Shown here piece by piece: positions 33,075-45,385 of a stretch of DNA of 64,000 bases. The translations under genes were made by a program, and so were the position numbers. The stretch covers positions 67,143,088 through 67,207,087 of the forward strand of contig OY282610.1 of NCBI GenBank assembly GCA_958298945.1, given 5' to 3'. Every line of letters starts with the position of its first letter. Position 1 is the stretch's first letter. The notes under the pieces were generated by a model. That model made no database searches and was not told the DNA's origin. It worked only from the letters and a program-made list of their open reading frames with translations. This stretch comes from Atherix ibis. Its lineage: Eukaryota; Arthropoda; Insecta; Diptera; Athericidae.

Positions 33075-34380
33075 TTTAGTAATCTTCAAAATTTGTTGAT
33101 CTACAAGACTTGGTGGTTCCTAAAATTTGGTGATCTTTAAAAATAATTATCCTCTAAAAGAAGATAATTAGTAAGAGTGGAAGATCTCTAAAATTATGAG
33201 GCTCAACTATAATAAAAATTTGGTATTTTTTGTGATCTTCAAAATTTGTTGATCTTCAAGACTTGGTGATTCCTCAAATTTGGTGATCTTTAAAAATAAA
33301 TGTTCTCTAAAAGAAGATAATTAGTAAGAGTCGATGATCCCTAAAATTACGGGGCTCTACTATAACAAAAATTTCGTATTTTTTGTGATCTTCAAAATTT
33401 GTTGATCTTCAAGACTTGGTGTTTCCTAAAATTTGGTGATCTTTAAAAATTATTGTTCTCTAAAAGAAGATAATTAGTAAGAGTGGAAGATCTCTAAAAT
33501 TATGAGGCTCAACTATATTAAAAATTTGGTATTTTTTGTGATCTTCAAAATTTGTTGATCTTCAAGACTTGGTGGTTCCTAAAATTTGGTGATCTTTAAA
33601 AATTATTGTTCTCTAAAAGAAGATAATTAGTAAGAGTGGATGATCTCTAAAATGTCGGTGCTCAACTATAACAAAAATTTGGTATTTTTGTGATCTTCAA
33701 AATTTGTTGATCTTCAAGACTTGGTGGTTCCTAAAATTTAGTGATCTTTAAAAATAAATGTTCTCTAAAAGAAGATCTCTAAATTTATGAGGCTCAACTA
33801 TATTAAAAATTTGGTATTTTTTGTGATCTTCAAAATTTGTTGATCTTCAAGACTTGGTGGTTCCTAAAATTTGGTGATCTTTAAAAATAATTGTTCTCTA
33901 AAAGAAGATAATTAGTAAGAGTGGAAGATCTGTAAAATTATGAGGCTCAACTATAATAAAAATTTGGTATTTTTTGTGAACTTCAAAATTTGTTGATCTT
34001 CAAGACTTGATGGTTCCTCAAATTTGGTGATCTTTAAAAATAATTGTTCTCTAAAAGAATATAATTAGTAAGAGTGGATGATCTCTAAAATGACGGTGCT
34101 CAACCTTAACAAAAATTTTGTATTTTTGTGATCTTCAAAATTTGTTGATCTTCAAGACTTGGTGGTTCCTAAATTTTAGTGATCTTTAAAAATAAATGTT
34201 CTCTAAAACAAGATAATTAGTAAGAGTGGAAGATCTCTAAAATTATGAGGCTCAACTATATTAAAAATTTGGTATTTTTTGTGATCTTCAAAATTTGTTG
34301 ATCTTCAAGACTTGGTGGTTCCTAAAATTTGGTGATCTTTAAAAATAATTGTTCTCTAAAAGAAGATAATTAGTAAGAGG
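33075..34380. repeat. 153-bp satellite array, nine units
   Basis: The marker ATTTGTTGAT begins at 33091, 33244, 33397, 33550, 33702, 33835, 33988, 34140 and 34293. Spacings are 153, 153, 153, 152, 133, 153, 152 and 153; the 133-bp unit has lost the AATTAGTAAGAGT stretch. Two unit types alternate: type A has GGAAGATCT..ATGAGGCTCAAC, type B has GATGATC..CGG(T/G)GCTC(A/T)AC. Reading from the left the order is A B A B A A B A plus a truncated last unit, so an AB dimer is the likely amplified unit. The array starts without a sharp border and ends abruptly at TTAGTAAGAGG. There is no open frame. Confidence 0.95.
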
Positions 34381-35099
34381 TTTTTTTTGCGTTAATTTAA
34401 ATAACTAAAATTTAATTATCTTGAAAAGTTAACAATCCCAAAAAACCGTGAGCCCTTACATTTTTGGTGGTTTTTAAAATTCAATCTGGCATATTAACTT
34501 TTCTCTATTATTTACTATTATTTATTATAAAACGAGGTGATCTTTAAAGTAAATTATTCTAACGATCAGCGTCCTTAGATATTTAGAGTGTCTTAAGTTT
34601 AATGATTTAGCCTCAAAAACTTAATGGTCTGAAAAATATCCTTCAGATTTCATCGTTGATAAAATTTATTAGCTAAATAAATAAATGTTATTAGATTTCA
34701 TCTAAAACATATCGTTGATAAAATTTACTATCTTTTGTAAAAAAATGCCTGTATTTAATGGATTTCATTTGGAAATTTTAATAATAATCAATCATGCCTT
34801 AATAAAATACTTGAAAAATGTTAAAAGAATAGTAAATTTCAAAAATTCTTAAATTTAGCTCACTTAAGAGATGGAAGATACTCTATAAAAAAAATTTAAT
34901 GGTCTCGAAAATATGTAAGTCTTGATAATTTGATAGTCTATCAAATTTGAATTTCTAAATTCGATAGAACTTAAAATTTTCTTATACTTAAAATGATGTA
35001 GACTCGAAAATTAACGCTATCAAAATATCGAAATCATAGACTACCTATCAAGATAGCCACATAATTTGTACAAAAATAGTTTTAGGGATTTATGAGATT
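34381..35099. other. AT-rich non-coding DNA
   Basis: It carries loose resemblances to the satellite (GATCTTTAAA, CTAAAATTTA) that suggest decayed flanking units. No gene. Confidence 0.4.
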
Positions 35100-35430
35100 A
35101 AAAAAATAAAAGGGTTATATGATTAATACCTGGCCTTAATAAGAAAAATAACAAGAAAGTGGTTTTTAAATAAGAATTTAGGTTATTCCAAACAGGCATA
35201 TTGTTTTGAGCGATTTTAATTATGCACAATATACAAGCGTTATATGATTAATACATTTTTATGTGTAAATTCCAATTTTATTTTGCAATAACGTCTTCTT
35301 TTAGCTTGATATATTCAGTTTAACGTTTTTATATCGTTTGTTTCTCATTTAAAAAAATACGATCTCTCCAACCCTTCCAAATGAGCGTTTTCTTCAGCGA
35401 TCACCTCATTGGTTATATTCGGAAATCATT
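35100..35430. repeat. Dispersed repeat R, copy 1
   Basis: It shares TGATTAATACCTGGCCTTAA, CAGGCATATTGTTTTGAGCG, AATTCCAATTTTATTTT, TTTTAGCTTGATA and ATACGATCTCTCCAAC..TTC with 45090-45385, and part of it with 44141-44350. Class unknown, non-coding. Confidence 0.65.
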
Positions 35431-36659
35431 TTCTTGCATTTTAATAAATCAAATAAACATTATCTCCTTTCAATAGCTATCAAAACTAAACCAATGCATA
35501 TTATTTTAAGCATATAAAATGATTAAAAAAATATCATTTTGCTAATATTAGCTACATACCATATTTGCATTAGCTAATGACTTATCACATTGCCCTCGTA
35601 CTTAGTTATTAGAACGTATAAATATTTTGCAAGTTTTGATTTCTTGCAGAGAGTTTACTAATAAAAATATTTATTTACTTTTATTTGCACTATACGGTAA
35701 CATGGCTAATTTTTAGCAAAAATGGTTCGATGCAAATTTAAAAAGAAGAACCGATTATATTCGCGTTTATTTCGACTAAAAATTTAGACATTTTTTTTAA
35801 AATTTATAATAAATTCAATAAACACAATCAATTGTAAATTTTCAAAGCAACTTTAGAAAATAGTCTTTGAAATTTTATAAAAGTAAATATGCGAAATTGT
35901 TCATCTTCAAAACCCCGGATAACAACAACATCGAATCATCGCAATACTATTTTTAAATATTTGCCTTGTTAAAATCAAAACTAGATAATTGATCAGGAAC
36001 ATTTTCGAAATAAAAACATGTCTATTATGAAAATTTATAATAAAAACAATTCGAATTGATATATTTGATAAAACTGAAAAACATATCATCATAATCAAGG
36101 TCTCCAAAGAAAGAAAAAAACTGTGGAACTATCAATAAAATTATTATAAAATAAAATATGATATATTTTTTTAAGTAATCCAGTTTACGAGAAAAAAAAC
36201 CTCCAAACTACAAAGTTTATCTTAAAATTAGAATGAGTGAATTGAAAAGATCAATTACTAAAAAATGATTACACAAAACATGAAAATACGGAACAGAAAA
36301 GAGGAAATATTTTTCAAGTTTTGTGGAGAATTTTTTGAATGATTACATTTGGAATTTATCAAATTTTTTTGTATGGAAATGAAATTAATTGTCAGTCATA
36401 TCTAAGACATAATCAAAGTTTAGTATTCTTTTGGAAAGATTTATCATTCCTTTTTCCCATTTCGGTTAAGCTCACTCAGTCCAACAATGTATCAATTTTT
36501 CTATGTTCGTCTTTATGCCAAATATTATTTTTTAGAAAATTTAGCAGATAGCAAATTCGAATCATATGACAATGAAATATTATCTCTGTCCATATTATAT
36601 TTGTTAAATATTGTAAAATTTCTTTGAAATTCTTTTCATTCTATAATAACTCAAATCAC
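35431..36659. other. AT-rich non-coding DNA
   Basis: No gene or element recognised. Short frames at 35907-36107 and 36339-36551 have no known motif. Confidence 0.45.
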
Positions 36660-38470
36660 TGAATTCGAAGGCTTTTTCTCTAATTTGAAAATTCTTGAAA
36701 TTAATTATTCTGTAAATTGACAGATATTAAGTGCCAAAATGGCTAATATGAATATTACTACTGTTTATGTATAAGAACGCTTTTATTACTGCTGTTTATG
36801 TACAGAGTCTACCAATAAGAAACTTATTTTTAAATTGGAAAACCACCAATTTTCAATAGATGGCGCTAGTAGTAAGATTAGCCATCTGTCAACAACGCCT
36901 CATCATTACATTTATTACTTTTTATCGACGTTATGTATTTGTTTGTTCGTGAAAATATTGAAATTTGAGGCAAACAAGCGTCATTTGCGGGAAGTGTTGT
37001 TTTTTTCTTTTAATTCGAAATAATCTGTGGCTGAGGCGTATCGAATGATTGTAGAAACTTATCGTGATGCTTTTACAGAGTGGTTTTTATGTTTCAGATT
37101 AATTTTGTTTGGACGCCATTTTGGTTTGAATGACATTTGTTTACTTGCATTTGACAGTCGTTGAGAGTGATCCATAGAAATTTATTATAAAGTATCTAAC
37201 GCCACAATAGCGTTCAATTGTGAATATGTAGAGAAAATTACGTCTCCGAATATTATGAAGCACACTTCGACTTGGGTGGCTTTGTTAATAAACAGAATAG
37301 CCGCTATTGGGGCACTAAAAACCCTTAACTGAGACACCAAAGACTACTAGAACCTCGTGTATAGTGCGGCAGTTGGACCAGTGGCATCATTGGACTATAT
37401 TTTTTTGAGCATACAGTAACAGTTACTGGTGACCGGTATCGGGACATGTTGGAAAACTACTGAAATTGGATTAGTTAGCCCCACACAACACGTGGTTCCA
37501 ACAAAACAGTGCCACATCACACATAACTCGTGCCACGATGTAAATATTGTGAGAAATTTTTTTCCGCCCGAATAATGTTAAAAAGCGACTGCCCCCACGA
37601 TCCCCTGATTTAAACCTTCCGGATTTCTTCGTTTTTGGTGGTACTTAAAGGACAGGGTGTACATTAACAAACCAACCATAACCTCGATGCTTAAGGACAC
37701 CATTCGAAACGAAATTGCTAAAATAACACCAGAACTCTGCGAAAATATTATGAAAAATGTGCTTAAAAGAGCTCCCCTTTACGCCGCGGCCAGAGGCAGG
37801 CATTTAACCAACATCATATTCTATACATAATTCTAAAGATCATGTAATGAATCAATAAAATATAAATTATTAAACTGCATTTGAACATACATCGACTTGG
37901 AACATAAAACGCACCCAGTATTGGTGAGAGAGCATATCTCGAATGGTTTCAACGCTACAAAAGTAGTGATTTTGACGTGGAAAACAAGGATCATCCCGGA
38001 TCGGTGAAAAAGTTTGAAGGTGCACAATTGGAGGCATTACTGGATGAAGATCCATATCAAATGCAGCAAGAACTTGCAAATTTACTAGGCGTGACACAAG
38101 AAGCCTTTTCCCATCGTTTGAAATCCTTGGATTGGGTGCCATAGAAACTCATGCTATGTATTTGATGGGATCAGCTCGGCGTGGCATATTATGATCTGTT
38201 GCAACTGGGTGAAAGCATCGCAGTAGCTCACTACCAAACAGAACTGATGCGTTTGAGACGAGCATTGAAGAAAAACCGACCACAATACGAGCAAAGACAC
38301 GAAAAAGTGATTTTGCAGCACGACAACGCTAAGTCACTTGTTACTAAGGTGGTTAAAATCTACCTGGAAACATTGTAATAGGACATCCTGCTCTGCCTGC
38401 CGATTTCTCCAGACATTGCCCCTTCCGACTACTACCTCTTCCGATCGATGACGCGTGGCCCACCAAATGT
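36660..38470 (+). mobile_element. Mauritiana-like mariner split by a nested DD41D derivative
   Basis: The host element is read in two parts. Left (36940-37073): EANKRHLREVLFFSFNSK, stop, SVAEAYRMIVETYRDAF. Right (37921-38460): GERAYLEWFQRYKSSDFDV, LEALLDEDPYQMQQELANLL, WVP, stop, then YYDLLQLGESIAVAHYQTEL, ILQHDNAK (second aspartate) and ISPDIAPSDYYLF (third aspartate). Between WVP and the WDQLGVAYYD block the segment bearing the first aspartate (GDEKW) is deleted. Removing the insert with one TA restores a continuous frame from YRDAF through I to GERAYLEWF. Terminal inverted repeats were not identified, and the edges are approximate. Confidence 0.85.
37076..37918 (+). mobile_element. DD41D-type mariner deletion derivative, copy C (nested)
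   Basis: The 843-bp element starts CAGAGTGGTTTTTATGTTTC and ends in AACATAAAACGCACCCAG (an imperfect inverted copy), flanked by TA at 37074-37075 and 37919-37920. It reads, with frame breaks, VALLINRIAAIGALKT, then the TWFQQNSATSHITRA block and SPDLNLPDFFVFGGT. The second catalytic position is N (AAC at 37505-37507) and the third is D (GAT at 37622-37624), 38 residues between, as in copy A. The N-terminal half is deleted, also as in copy A. It sits inside the mauritiana-like element at 36660-38470. Confidence 0.88.
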
Positions 38471-40464
38471 TTAGCAAATACTTCGGCTTTTTCTTTGACT
38501 GTTTTTAATATGTATAGTTAAGCCCATTTTTTCGGAACTCTTTTAAGTTGTATTATTTCTTAAAATCTATTTGCAAGCCAGCAAAATATGTAGAAACCGA
38601 TAAACGCCAGTTTAATACTGTATTTTTTTTAATAGAATATCTCGATCGACAGTAAATTGCGTCCAAAAATAAGATACTCTCGGAACCAATTTGGACGGAT
38701 GCATTACAAATTTGACTATCTGATCCCAAGCCTACAATAATGACAAATTCTTATCGAATCAGAGAATTTTCCAAAACTTTCAAAATAAATATTCCGTTTC
38801 TTAAACGATAAATAATTCTTATTTAATTTCTATAAATAAAATTTCCACAAATCATATACAAGAACAGTCAGACTTTTTCCAAAAATAAGTTTTTAATTCA
38901 AAACAATAATAAAAACTTAACACAAAATTAAATTGAAAATAAACGAAAACATTTTAACATGAATCGTTGATCAAAGATAATTTCCGGAAACTCACTGTTC
39001 AACTTCTGCAATGTAAATAAGGAAATACAATACAAAAAAAAGAAGAAAAAATTCAAAATTTTCAAGAAGAATTCTCTGACGTGTACCAGAAAAATTATTA
39101 TTCAAATTGTCGACAGTCTGTTAAGTAATTTTCAAAACTAACCAAAATTATTATTGACTCAGCTTTCACTGATTTTAAGAAGAATGCAGATTTAACGTTT
39201 TTGCTTACGCATTCGTAGATGGATGGCAAAAAGCAAATAGGCAAAAACAAAGGTGCAACAAATAAAAGCAAAATTATGCATTAATCAAAAAAGAGAAGAA
39301 ACAAAAAAAAAACAGGAAAACACATTAATGATCTCTGATCCGAAGCATTTAAAAAAGAAAAGAAAAAACCAAATAAAAAGAATGCCGAATACAGGTTCCG
39401 ACGATTTCAAAGCTTTGAAAACACCTGTGAATAATCGTTTATCGTTAAACTTACACTCTCACTGGTTGGTCACACTTGTTACTCTAAAAAACAACAAACA
39501 CAGAAGACTGACTCACCCACTCGAATCGATGGTTTTTTTTTTTTTAGTTTAATTTTATTAATTGGGATTTTCCAAAATTCCTCAGCAATTACGATTGCAT
39601 CGAGGAAAAGAAATTTCCGGCGCACTGTGGTGGAGGCTATTATAACTCGATGGGGACATGGTCCAGAAGAGTCCCGGCTTTGTCAAAGTGGCGATGGTCC
39701 AGATTTACGATACTTTGAACTGGAAATTGTCTTTCCCTTAAATAAAACTTTCCTGAAAAAAGGGAAAATATTCCAAAAAACCCAAAAAAAAAATCAAAAG
39801 TGCCAAATTCCATTTGCGCTCGCATTGATAACGGATTCAAACCGATTCTATTCAACCCGATTGCATTCGGTTCACATTTAATGTGTCTTCTCCACTCACT
39901 TACTCCGTAGTACGTTGGTGCGCCGAGGTTAATGTTCGCGTAAAATGTTCACAGCTACCCACGTACAATTTCTGTACCGACGAAGCTATTTTGAACACCT
40001 GGAAAAATATTTCTAAAATCTTGTTTAATAAAACTAACAAAAAATAAAACAATTCTCGTCTATTTATGATATTGAATAATGTTTATTCCAATTTCGGGGT
40101 TAGGCCGGTCCTCGGTTAGCATAATTTTTTTATTTTTTGAATACCAACATCCATTTTATGTGCAAATTAGGTGCCATTGTATCCGTAAACTTGAACTCGA
40201 TTCAAATGGAGGCAATTTAATTTAAATGGTAATTTATCTTCTTTCTCAGACGATTAATGAATTTCGAATTTTTAGTTTGTTTTCAGTTGTGGTAATGGTT
40301 TCCGTGCATATGAAATATGGGAATTTCTTGATAAGAGTTCTTGAGTTAATTGGAAAAAGTACATATTAATTATGTGTTAAACTTTAAGAAGCAAGTGACA
40401 CCAGAAGGAAATTTGTGTAAAAATATTCTTTCACAAAGAGACTTAAAAAGTGCATAAGGCATCA
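38471..40464. other. Mostly unique non-coding DNA
   Basis: The segment 39600-39770 has balanced composition and is open on both strands (plus 39627-39881, minus 39640-39855). Neither translation has a motif I recognise. The frame at 39253-39552 is Lys-rich low complexity. The stretch 39880-40000 is also GC-richer. Confidence 0.35.
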
Positions 40465-41025
40465 CTTTCCGACAGGGGCAATTTTATATTTTGTTTGAAA
40501 TTGCTTTAATGTTTTTCAAATAATAAGTGTAGTTTTTCTAATTTATTAATTCAATATAAAAAATTAAATAAAATAATTTTTATTTTAATGTAAATTAATT
40601 TATTTTCATATAAAATAAAAGTTTCCATTCCAAAATAGTACAGAACTTCCATAACACTTACTTTTCAGAACAGAACTTCTACAACACCTATCTAGGATTT
40701 TTCCCAGACACCATATATAGATTAATTTTTAGTACATATTTAAAAATTGTCCATTAGTAAAATACCATTTTTGACTATATGAAAATATAAAGCCAAAAAA
40801 AAACCCTTCAGAAAATAATCAGCCGACCGCCACTGAACCGTTATTCTGATTACCACTAATCATCTGTTCGCATTCAATATTGCATAAGAATTTTGTTTAG
40901 TTTTTAACCAATTAGGGGCACTCGAATTTCAATACAAAAAATTTACTATAATAGGCAACTGTATAAATATGTAATTTATTTTTACAGTCAACTTATCCGA
41001 CAAAAAATTTCAATTTTCAAAAATA
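40465..41025. repeat. Dispersed repeat Q, copy Y, left part
   Basis: This is the counterpart of 26815-27110 and 30120-30360. It ends at the TA (41024-41025) where a mariner is inserted; the repeat resumes at about 42214. Confidence 0.65.
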
Positions 41026-42213
41026 TTGGATTGTCCGGGAAGTAATTTCGTTTTTTTGAAATAAAAATGAAACACGATTTTCTTATAGTGAATTAATATT
41101 TTATTCAATTAAATATTGTCCAGTCTGACCCACTCAATACCCTTTACTATTTTTCTGACAGCAGTATGATTCCACGACACGCTCATAAAATTTTTGTACT
41201 TTGCTGGCAAAAAACTGATCCTCACTCGAATTAAACGTTTTACCGTCTAAACAATTTTGTAGAGACCGAAACAAATGATAATCGGAAGGTGCTAGGTCTG
41301 GAGAGTATGGTGGGTATGGCAGTATATCCCATACAAGCTCTAAAAGCTTTTGCCGAGTGGTCAAACTTGTATGTGTTTTCTCATTATCCTGTTGGAACAC
41401 TATACCTTTCCTATTGACCAATTCTGGCCTTTTTTCTTTAAGTGAATCATTTAATTTGTCCAACTGCTGATACTACACTTCAGAATTGATCATTGTGTTG
41501 CTCGGTAGAAGCTCAAAATAAATGATTGACATCTCTCCAAACAGATAGCATAACCTTTTTTTTATGAATATTGGCTTTGAGTCGGTTCATCTTTTCTACT
41601 TCAGGATCTTTTGCGCTTAACATTATTGCAGATAACCCATTTTTCGTCCCCAGTAATGATACGCTTCAAAAATGGATAATTTTCTTGGCGTTTGAGAAGC
41701 AAATCACAAACATCAATGCGACGGCACAAATTTTTTTCCGTAAGAAGATGAGGAACCCATATGTCGAGCTTTGAGATTAAACCTAGCCGTTTCAAATGAT
41801 CATGAACGGTCGTTTTCGATAAATTTTATCTCTCAGTGATCTCACGAGTTGAATTAATGCCATTATTGTGTCTTCATCAGCTTCGACTGGCCTTCCAGAA
41901 CATGGTGCATCTTAAAGATTGAAATTGCCAGTTTTAGCACTGGCGCTCACTTAAGACATCTTCTCCATACACATCGGATAATTTTTTTCTTGCTTATCCC
42001 GAAAATCAGCTCTTTTTCACTTTCGATATTTAAAATGGTATCAACCAAAAACTACTTTGCAGAATCATTCAAATCAATTTTCACAAGCAAGCCTTGCTTT
42101 GTCAGCTGTCATAATACATATGATTATGCGGGTTAAGTGTGAAGTTAGTTGTGAAAAAATACAATTAAGTCCTCTGATGGGAAACAACGAAATTACATTT
42201 CGGAAAAGCCACT
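41026..42213 (-). mobile_element. Mariner, same family as 21881-23074, nested in repeat Q
   Basis: The left end TTGGATTGTCCGGGAAGTAA follows TA at 41024-41025. The right end near 42213 is an altered version (complement of GTGGCTTTTCCGAAATGTAA). Minus frames: 41601-41795 (helix-turn-helix tail, WVPHLLTEKN, first aspartate in GDEKWVICNN) and 41134-41463 (second aspartate in QQDNEKTHTSL, third in SPDLAPSDYHLFRSLQN). A short deletion follows NSSED in the C-terminal part. All three catalytic aspartates are legible here, unlike the 21881 copy, but frameshifts separate them. Confidence 0.9.
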
Positions 42214-42520
42214 ATAATCCGCATGAAACGATTTTGTACATTCGACATCATGTCAACCTACTAATTGAACCCAAAAAGATGCTTCTTAGTTCTATAAGAA
42301 AAAAATACATGTCATGCATAGCAGCTAAGAAAAATATTTTTATCAACTTTTTGGTTAATTATTATTTGTTTTTTTTTTTTTTTGTTATCCAAAGTATTTG
42401 TATTGATTTGTTTTTTTTTTTTTAAATTTGAAAATCGTTTAACATTTAAAACAACAGGGTTCGTAGCTTAATTTTAAGTTAAGAGATGGGTAAGGATCGG
42501 CAGGGAAGGTTCCCTGTTAA
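42214..42520. repeat. Dispersed repeat Q, copy Y, right part
   Basis: This resumes the match to 30580-30890 (GAAACGATT, ACATTCGACAT, CATAGCAGCTAAG, GGATCGGCAGG). Relative to copy X some 180 bp are missing around the mariner insertion. A 20-bp phrase, AAGAGATGGGTAAGGATC, is duplicated near 42480 and 42517. Confidence 0.6.
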
Positions 42521-44140
42521 GAGATGGGTAAGGATCAATGAACTTCGCATACATGCAGGCCGATTGCCTATCCCTTTTAGCTGAAGAAACTCGTCGGCGT
42601 CCTATGCTCACAGCTATGCCTACTAACTGAATATCACATAGAAATATTGACCAAACTTACTTATAGTGAGACCTTTCTATAATCTTACTGGCCAACTATT
42701 AATTATCCAGTCTACTCAATATCCTTACCAAAATTCTGAACTCAATATTCGAATGATTTGGAAATCACTTACTTCCTATCTATGACAATGCTGTGCTGTG
42801 ATGCTTCGCTAACTTTCCCACATATACTAAGGAGAACGGTTTCATCCATTGCGGATCTCCTAAATCCAAAAGTTTCATTTCCAAGTCAACTTCTTAACTT
42901 GGTCAAATATATTTAACTTTTAGCAGTAGTTTACCTTTTTAGAAGAAAGCAATTTAATTTACAATATATCTTTTTAAAAGAAAGTCCAGAGGTCTCTGCT
43001 CCTTGACGAAATACTCCAATTCGGGTGTTCCTAACTGACCCATCGCTCCATTGAAAACATGCCCTACATCGTCTTCTTCTTTCAATAAGTGTAGCCCGAC
43101 TTTCTGGAATTGGTTTGCGAGCAGTTTTCCACCCATTGTGGAGCCTTTATATACAACAATTTTACTATACGAGTATGAACATTCTTACTGATCTAGCCGA
43201 CTTAAAACCAACCAGCTTCAGTTAGGAAACCGAGAAGATTTATACTTCCATATAATCCGTATAAAGCTTCTCCTAAAAAGCTGCCCAATTATGTTGTAAA
43301 TATCATTCTTCTTCCAACGTACAATATTCTACAGCCAGCTGACGTCAACTGCTCGCTACAGCAGTTTGAAAATATCAGACAACAAGCTTGATATTTTTTA
43401 ATGAGGCATTGGCGTCACATAAAGCACCTAAAGTTTTCAACAATAAAACTGATAATAAATTTTCGGAGAGAAAATACTAACAGTTAAAAGATAACTTTGT
43501 GAGATTCTGTAAGATCCTTAGTTAATATCTGAGGGCTCCACCAACAAATAAATAAACACACCTCAATTGAAGCAACCTAACTTTTTCTAGTGTCACCAAC
43601 TGGAACGGAATTTTATCCCCGTTTTCTATTTGTCAAATGAGCTCTGACATCCAAAAAGTGTTTTCCTTAAAAAAGTGCACAAAAAAGTGGTAACGCAATG
43701 GTCAGGTGGTCACGTATACAGACTTCATACTGTTCGAAATTGATCTGCCTAATCGCCACATATCCGAATCGTTAGTTAGTGTCCCGTTGGCGTCACACTT
43801 ATTGGTCACACTGACGCTACCCTATATGACGTAATTTTAGCATAACTCATGCTCGCTCTTAGAGACGATAGACTTTCCTTCGACATGGATGGTCTTAAGA
43901 TATATAAAGAAAAAATAAATTAAATTAATAACAATTTCTCTTTAAAAGAAAAGTCCTAAATAGGAGAGTAAAAAATATTGTAGAAAAAAATGTAAAATTA
44001 TTTATAAAAAAAAAGTGAAAGTTTAAAGTTGACTAGAGAGAAAAATTCTTCAAAGCTAATTATTACAAAATTAGAAACAATTAAAATTATATTAGGCAAA
44101 TTATTAGTGCATAATTAAAAATAATTTAAGAGGTGCCTAT
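42521..44140. other. Non-coding, with one unassigned minus-strand open frame at 42954-43136
   Basis: The 60-codon frame starts MGGKLLANQFQKVGLHLLKE and continues through EEDDVGHVFNGAMG to TPELEYFVKEQRPLDF. Its composition looks more like real protein than the surrounding shadows, but I do not recognise it and there is no splice signal that defines an exon. It may be a scrap of a retroelement or of a host gene. The rest (43140-44140) is AT-rich without signal. Confidence 0.3.
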
Positions 44141-44350
44141 ATTATTAATACCTGGCCTTGATAAGAAAAAACGCTTGTGTGTGTATAAAATTTATTTTAT
44201 TTTTTAATTTAGTCGCCTTTAAGATCGATAAATTAAGTTAAACGTACTTCTGTTTTTATACAATATCTCATATAAAAAATACGATATCTCCAAACCCCTT
44301 CCAAGTAGGCGTATGTTTCAGCAGCCATCTAATTGTTTGAGCCACTTTTT
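44141..44350. repeat. Dispersed repeat R, copy 2 (internal deletion)
   Basis: It shares ATTAATACCTGGCCTTGATA at the start and AAATACGATATCTCCAAA..CCTTCCAA at the end with copies 1 and 3, but lacks the central CAGGCATATTGTTTTGAGCG block. Confidence 0.5.
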
Positions 44351-44412
44351 CATATTCGTAAAAAGATAAATAATCGCTCGAATAATATTATCTTCACTAA
44401 AGATAATACCAC

Positions 44413-44444
44413 ATTTAATAGCTCATAAAAATGAGCTATTAAAT
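44413..44444. repeat. Perfect 14-bp hairpin
   Basis: ATTTAATAGCTCAT and ATGAGCTATTAAAT pair around AAAA. It lies just downstream of repeat R copy 2. Confidence 0.7.
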
Positions 44445-45089
44445 AATGTTCTTCGTTCGCTGTTAGCATTGCTTTCTTATCGGTTTAGCTAAGAGCCAAC
44501 ATATTGTCCGTATCCACGGAAGGTGATGCGTTGATTTTAGGGGGAGGGGTGTTTTCTGTATACTGCATTGAGATTGAAAATTTCAAACTCTGTTAAATCT
44601 TCTGAATGTCAAACTGAATATTTTAAAGCTCATAAAAATGCACAAGCACGTGTACTTAAAGGAGATTCTTTGGCAAATTTAACTGTCAGTTAATTTAATA
44701 AGTAACAAGATATTCTAAGTATACGTTAGATATAGCAAATATTTAAAAATTCAATAAATATAATACATATAAGCTGAGCTGAAAGATTATTACTACTAAA
44801 TTATGCAAACTGTCGACTAATTGAATATAACTGAGAGAAAGAAATGCGCTAAAAGATTCCGAAATTTTCTAAAGAAACAAAATAAAATAACACATAAATG
44901 CCTCCATGCTCTCATTAGCATGTGTGTGGAATGGAGAAATTTCCTAATTACAATAGAAATCTACTCTATATGATGGTAGGTATCTCAACTGTAACTAAGC
45001 TTAGGTATCAAAAGTAAGCCTCTGATAATCACCTGCATTTTAATATTGATCATTCAAGTCTGTTTGAAAATCCTGTTTGAACTCTTATT

Positions 45090-45385
45090 TAAAAATATTT
45101 TTAAATAAGAGTTTATGTTATTCCGAACAGGCATATTGTTTTGAGCGATTTCAATTATGCACAATATTCGAGGGTGATATGATAAATACCTGGCCTTTAC
45201 AAGAAAAAATATTTTTACATCTAAATTCCAATTTTATTTTTCAATAAGCGCCTTATTTTAGCTTGATACAGTCAGTTCAACATTTTTATATCATTTGTAT
45301 CTCATTTAAAAAATACGATCTCTTCAACACTCCTAAATAGGCATTTGTTTCAGCGATCCCCTCATTGCTTATATTCTGAAATAAA
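45090..45385. repeat. Dispersed repeat R, copy 3
   Basis: It matches 35160-35430 block for block (CAGGCATATTGTTTTGAGCG, ATTATGCACAATAT, AATTCCAATTTTATTTT, AGCTTGATA, AATACGATCTC), then ends CAGCGATC.CCTCATTG like copy 1. Confidence 0.65.

Noticed and set aside
33075..34380. CRISPR-like array interpretation of the 153-bp repeats
   Set aside because: There are no distinct spacers; whole units repeat end to end, and the context is eukaryotic.
39627..39881. 84-codon plus and 71-codon minus frames in a GC-richer patch
   Set aside because: Both strands are open, neither has a known motif, and no splice sites define an exon.
42954..43136. Protein-like 60-codon minus frame starting MGGKLLANQF
   Set aside because: It was kept only as a note within its region: I cannot name it and no boundary signals support an exon or a complete gene.
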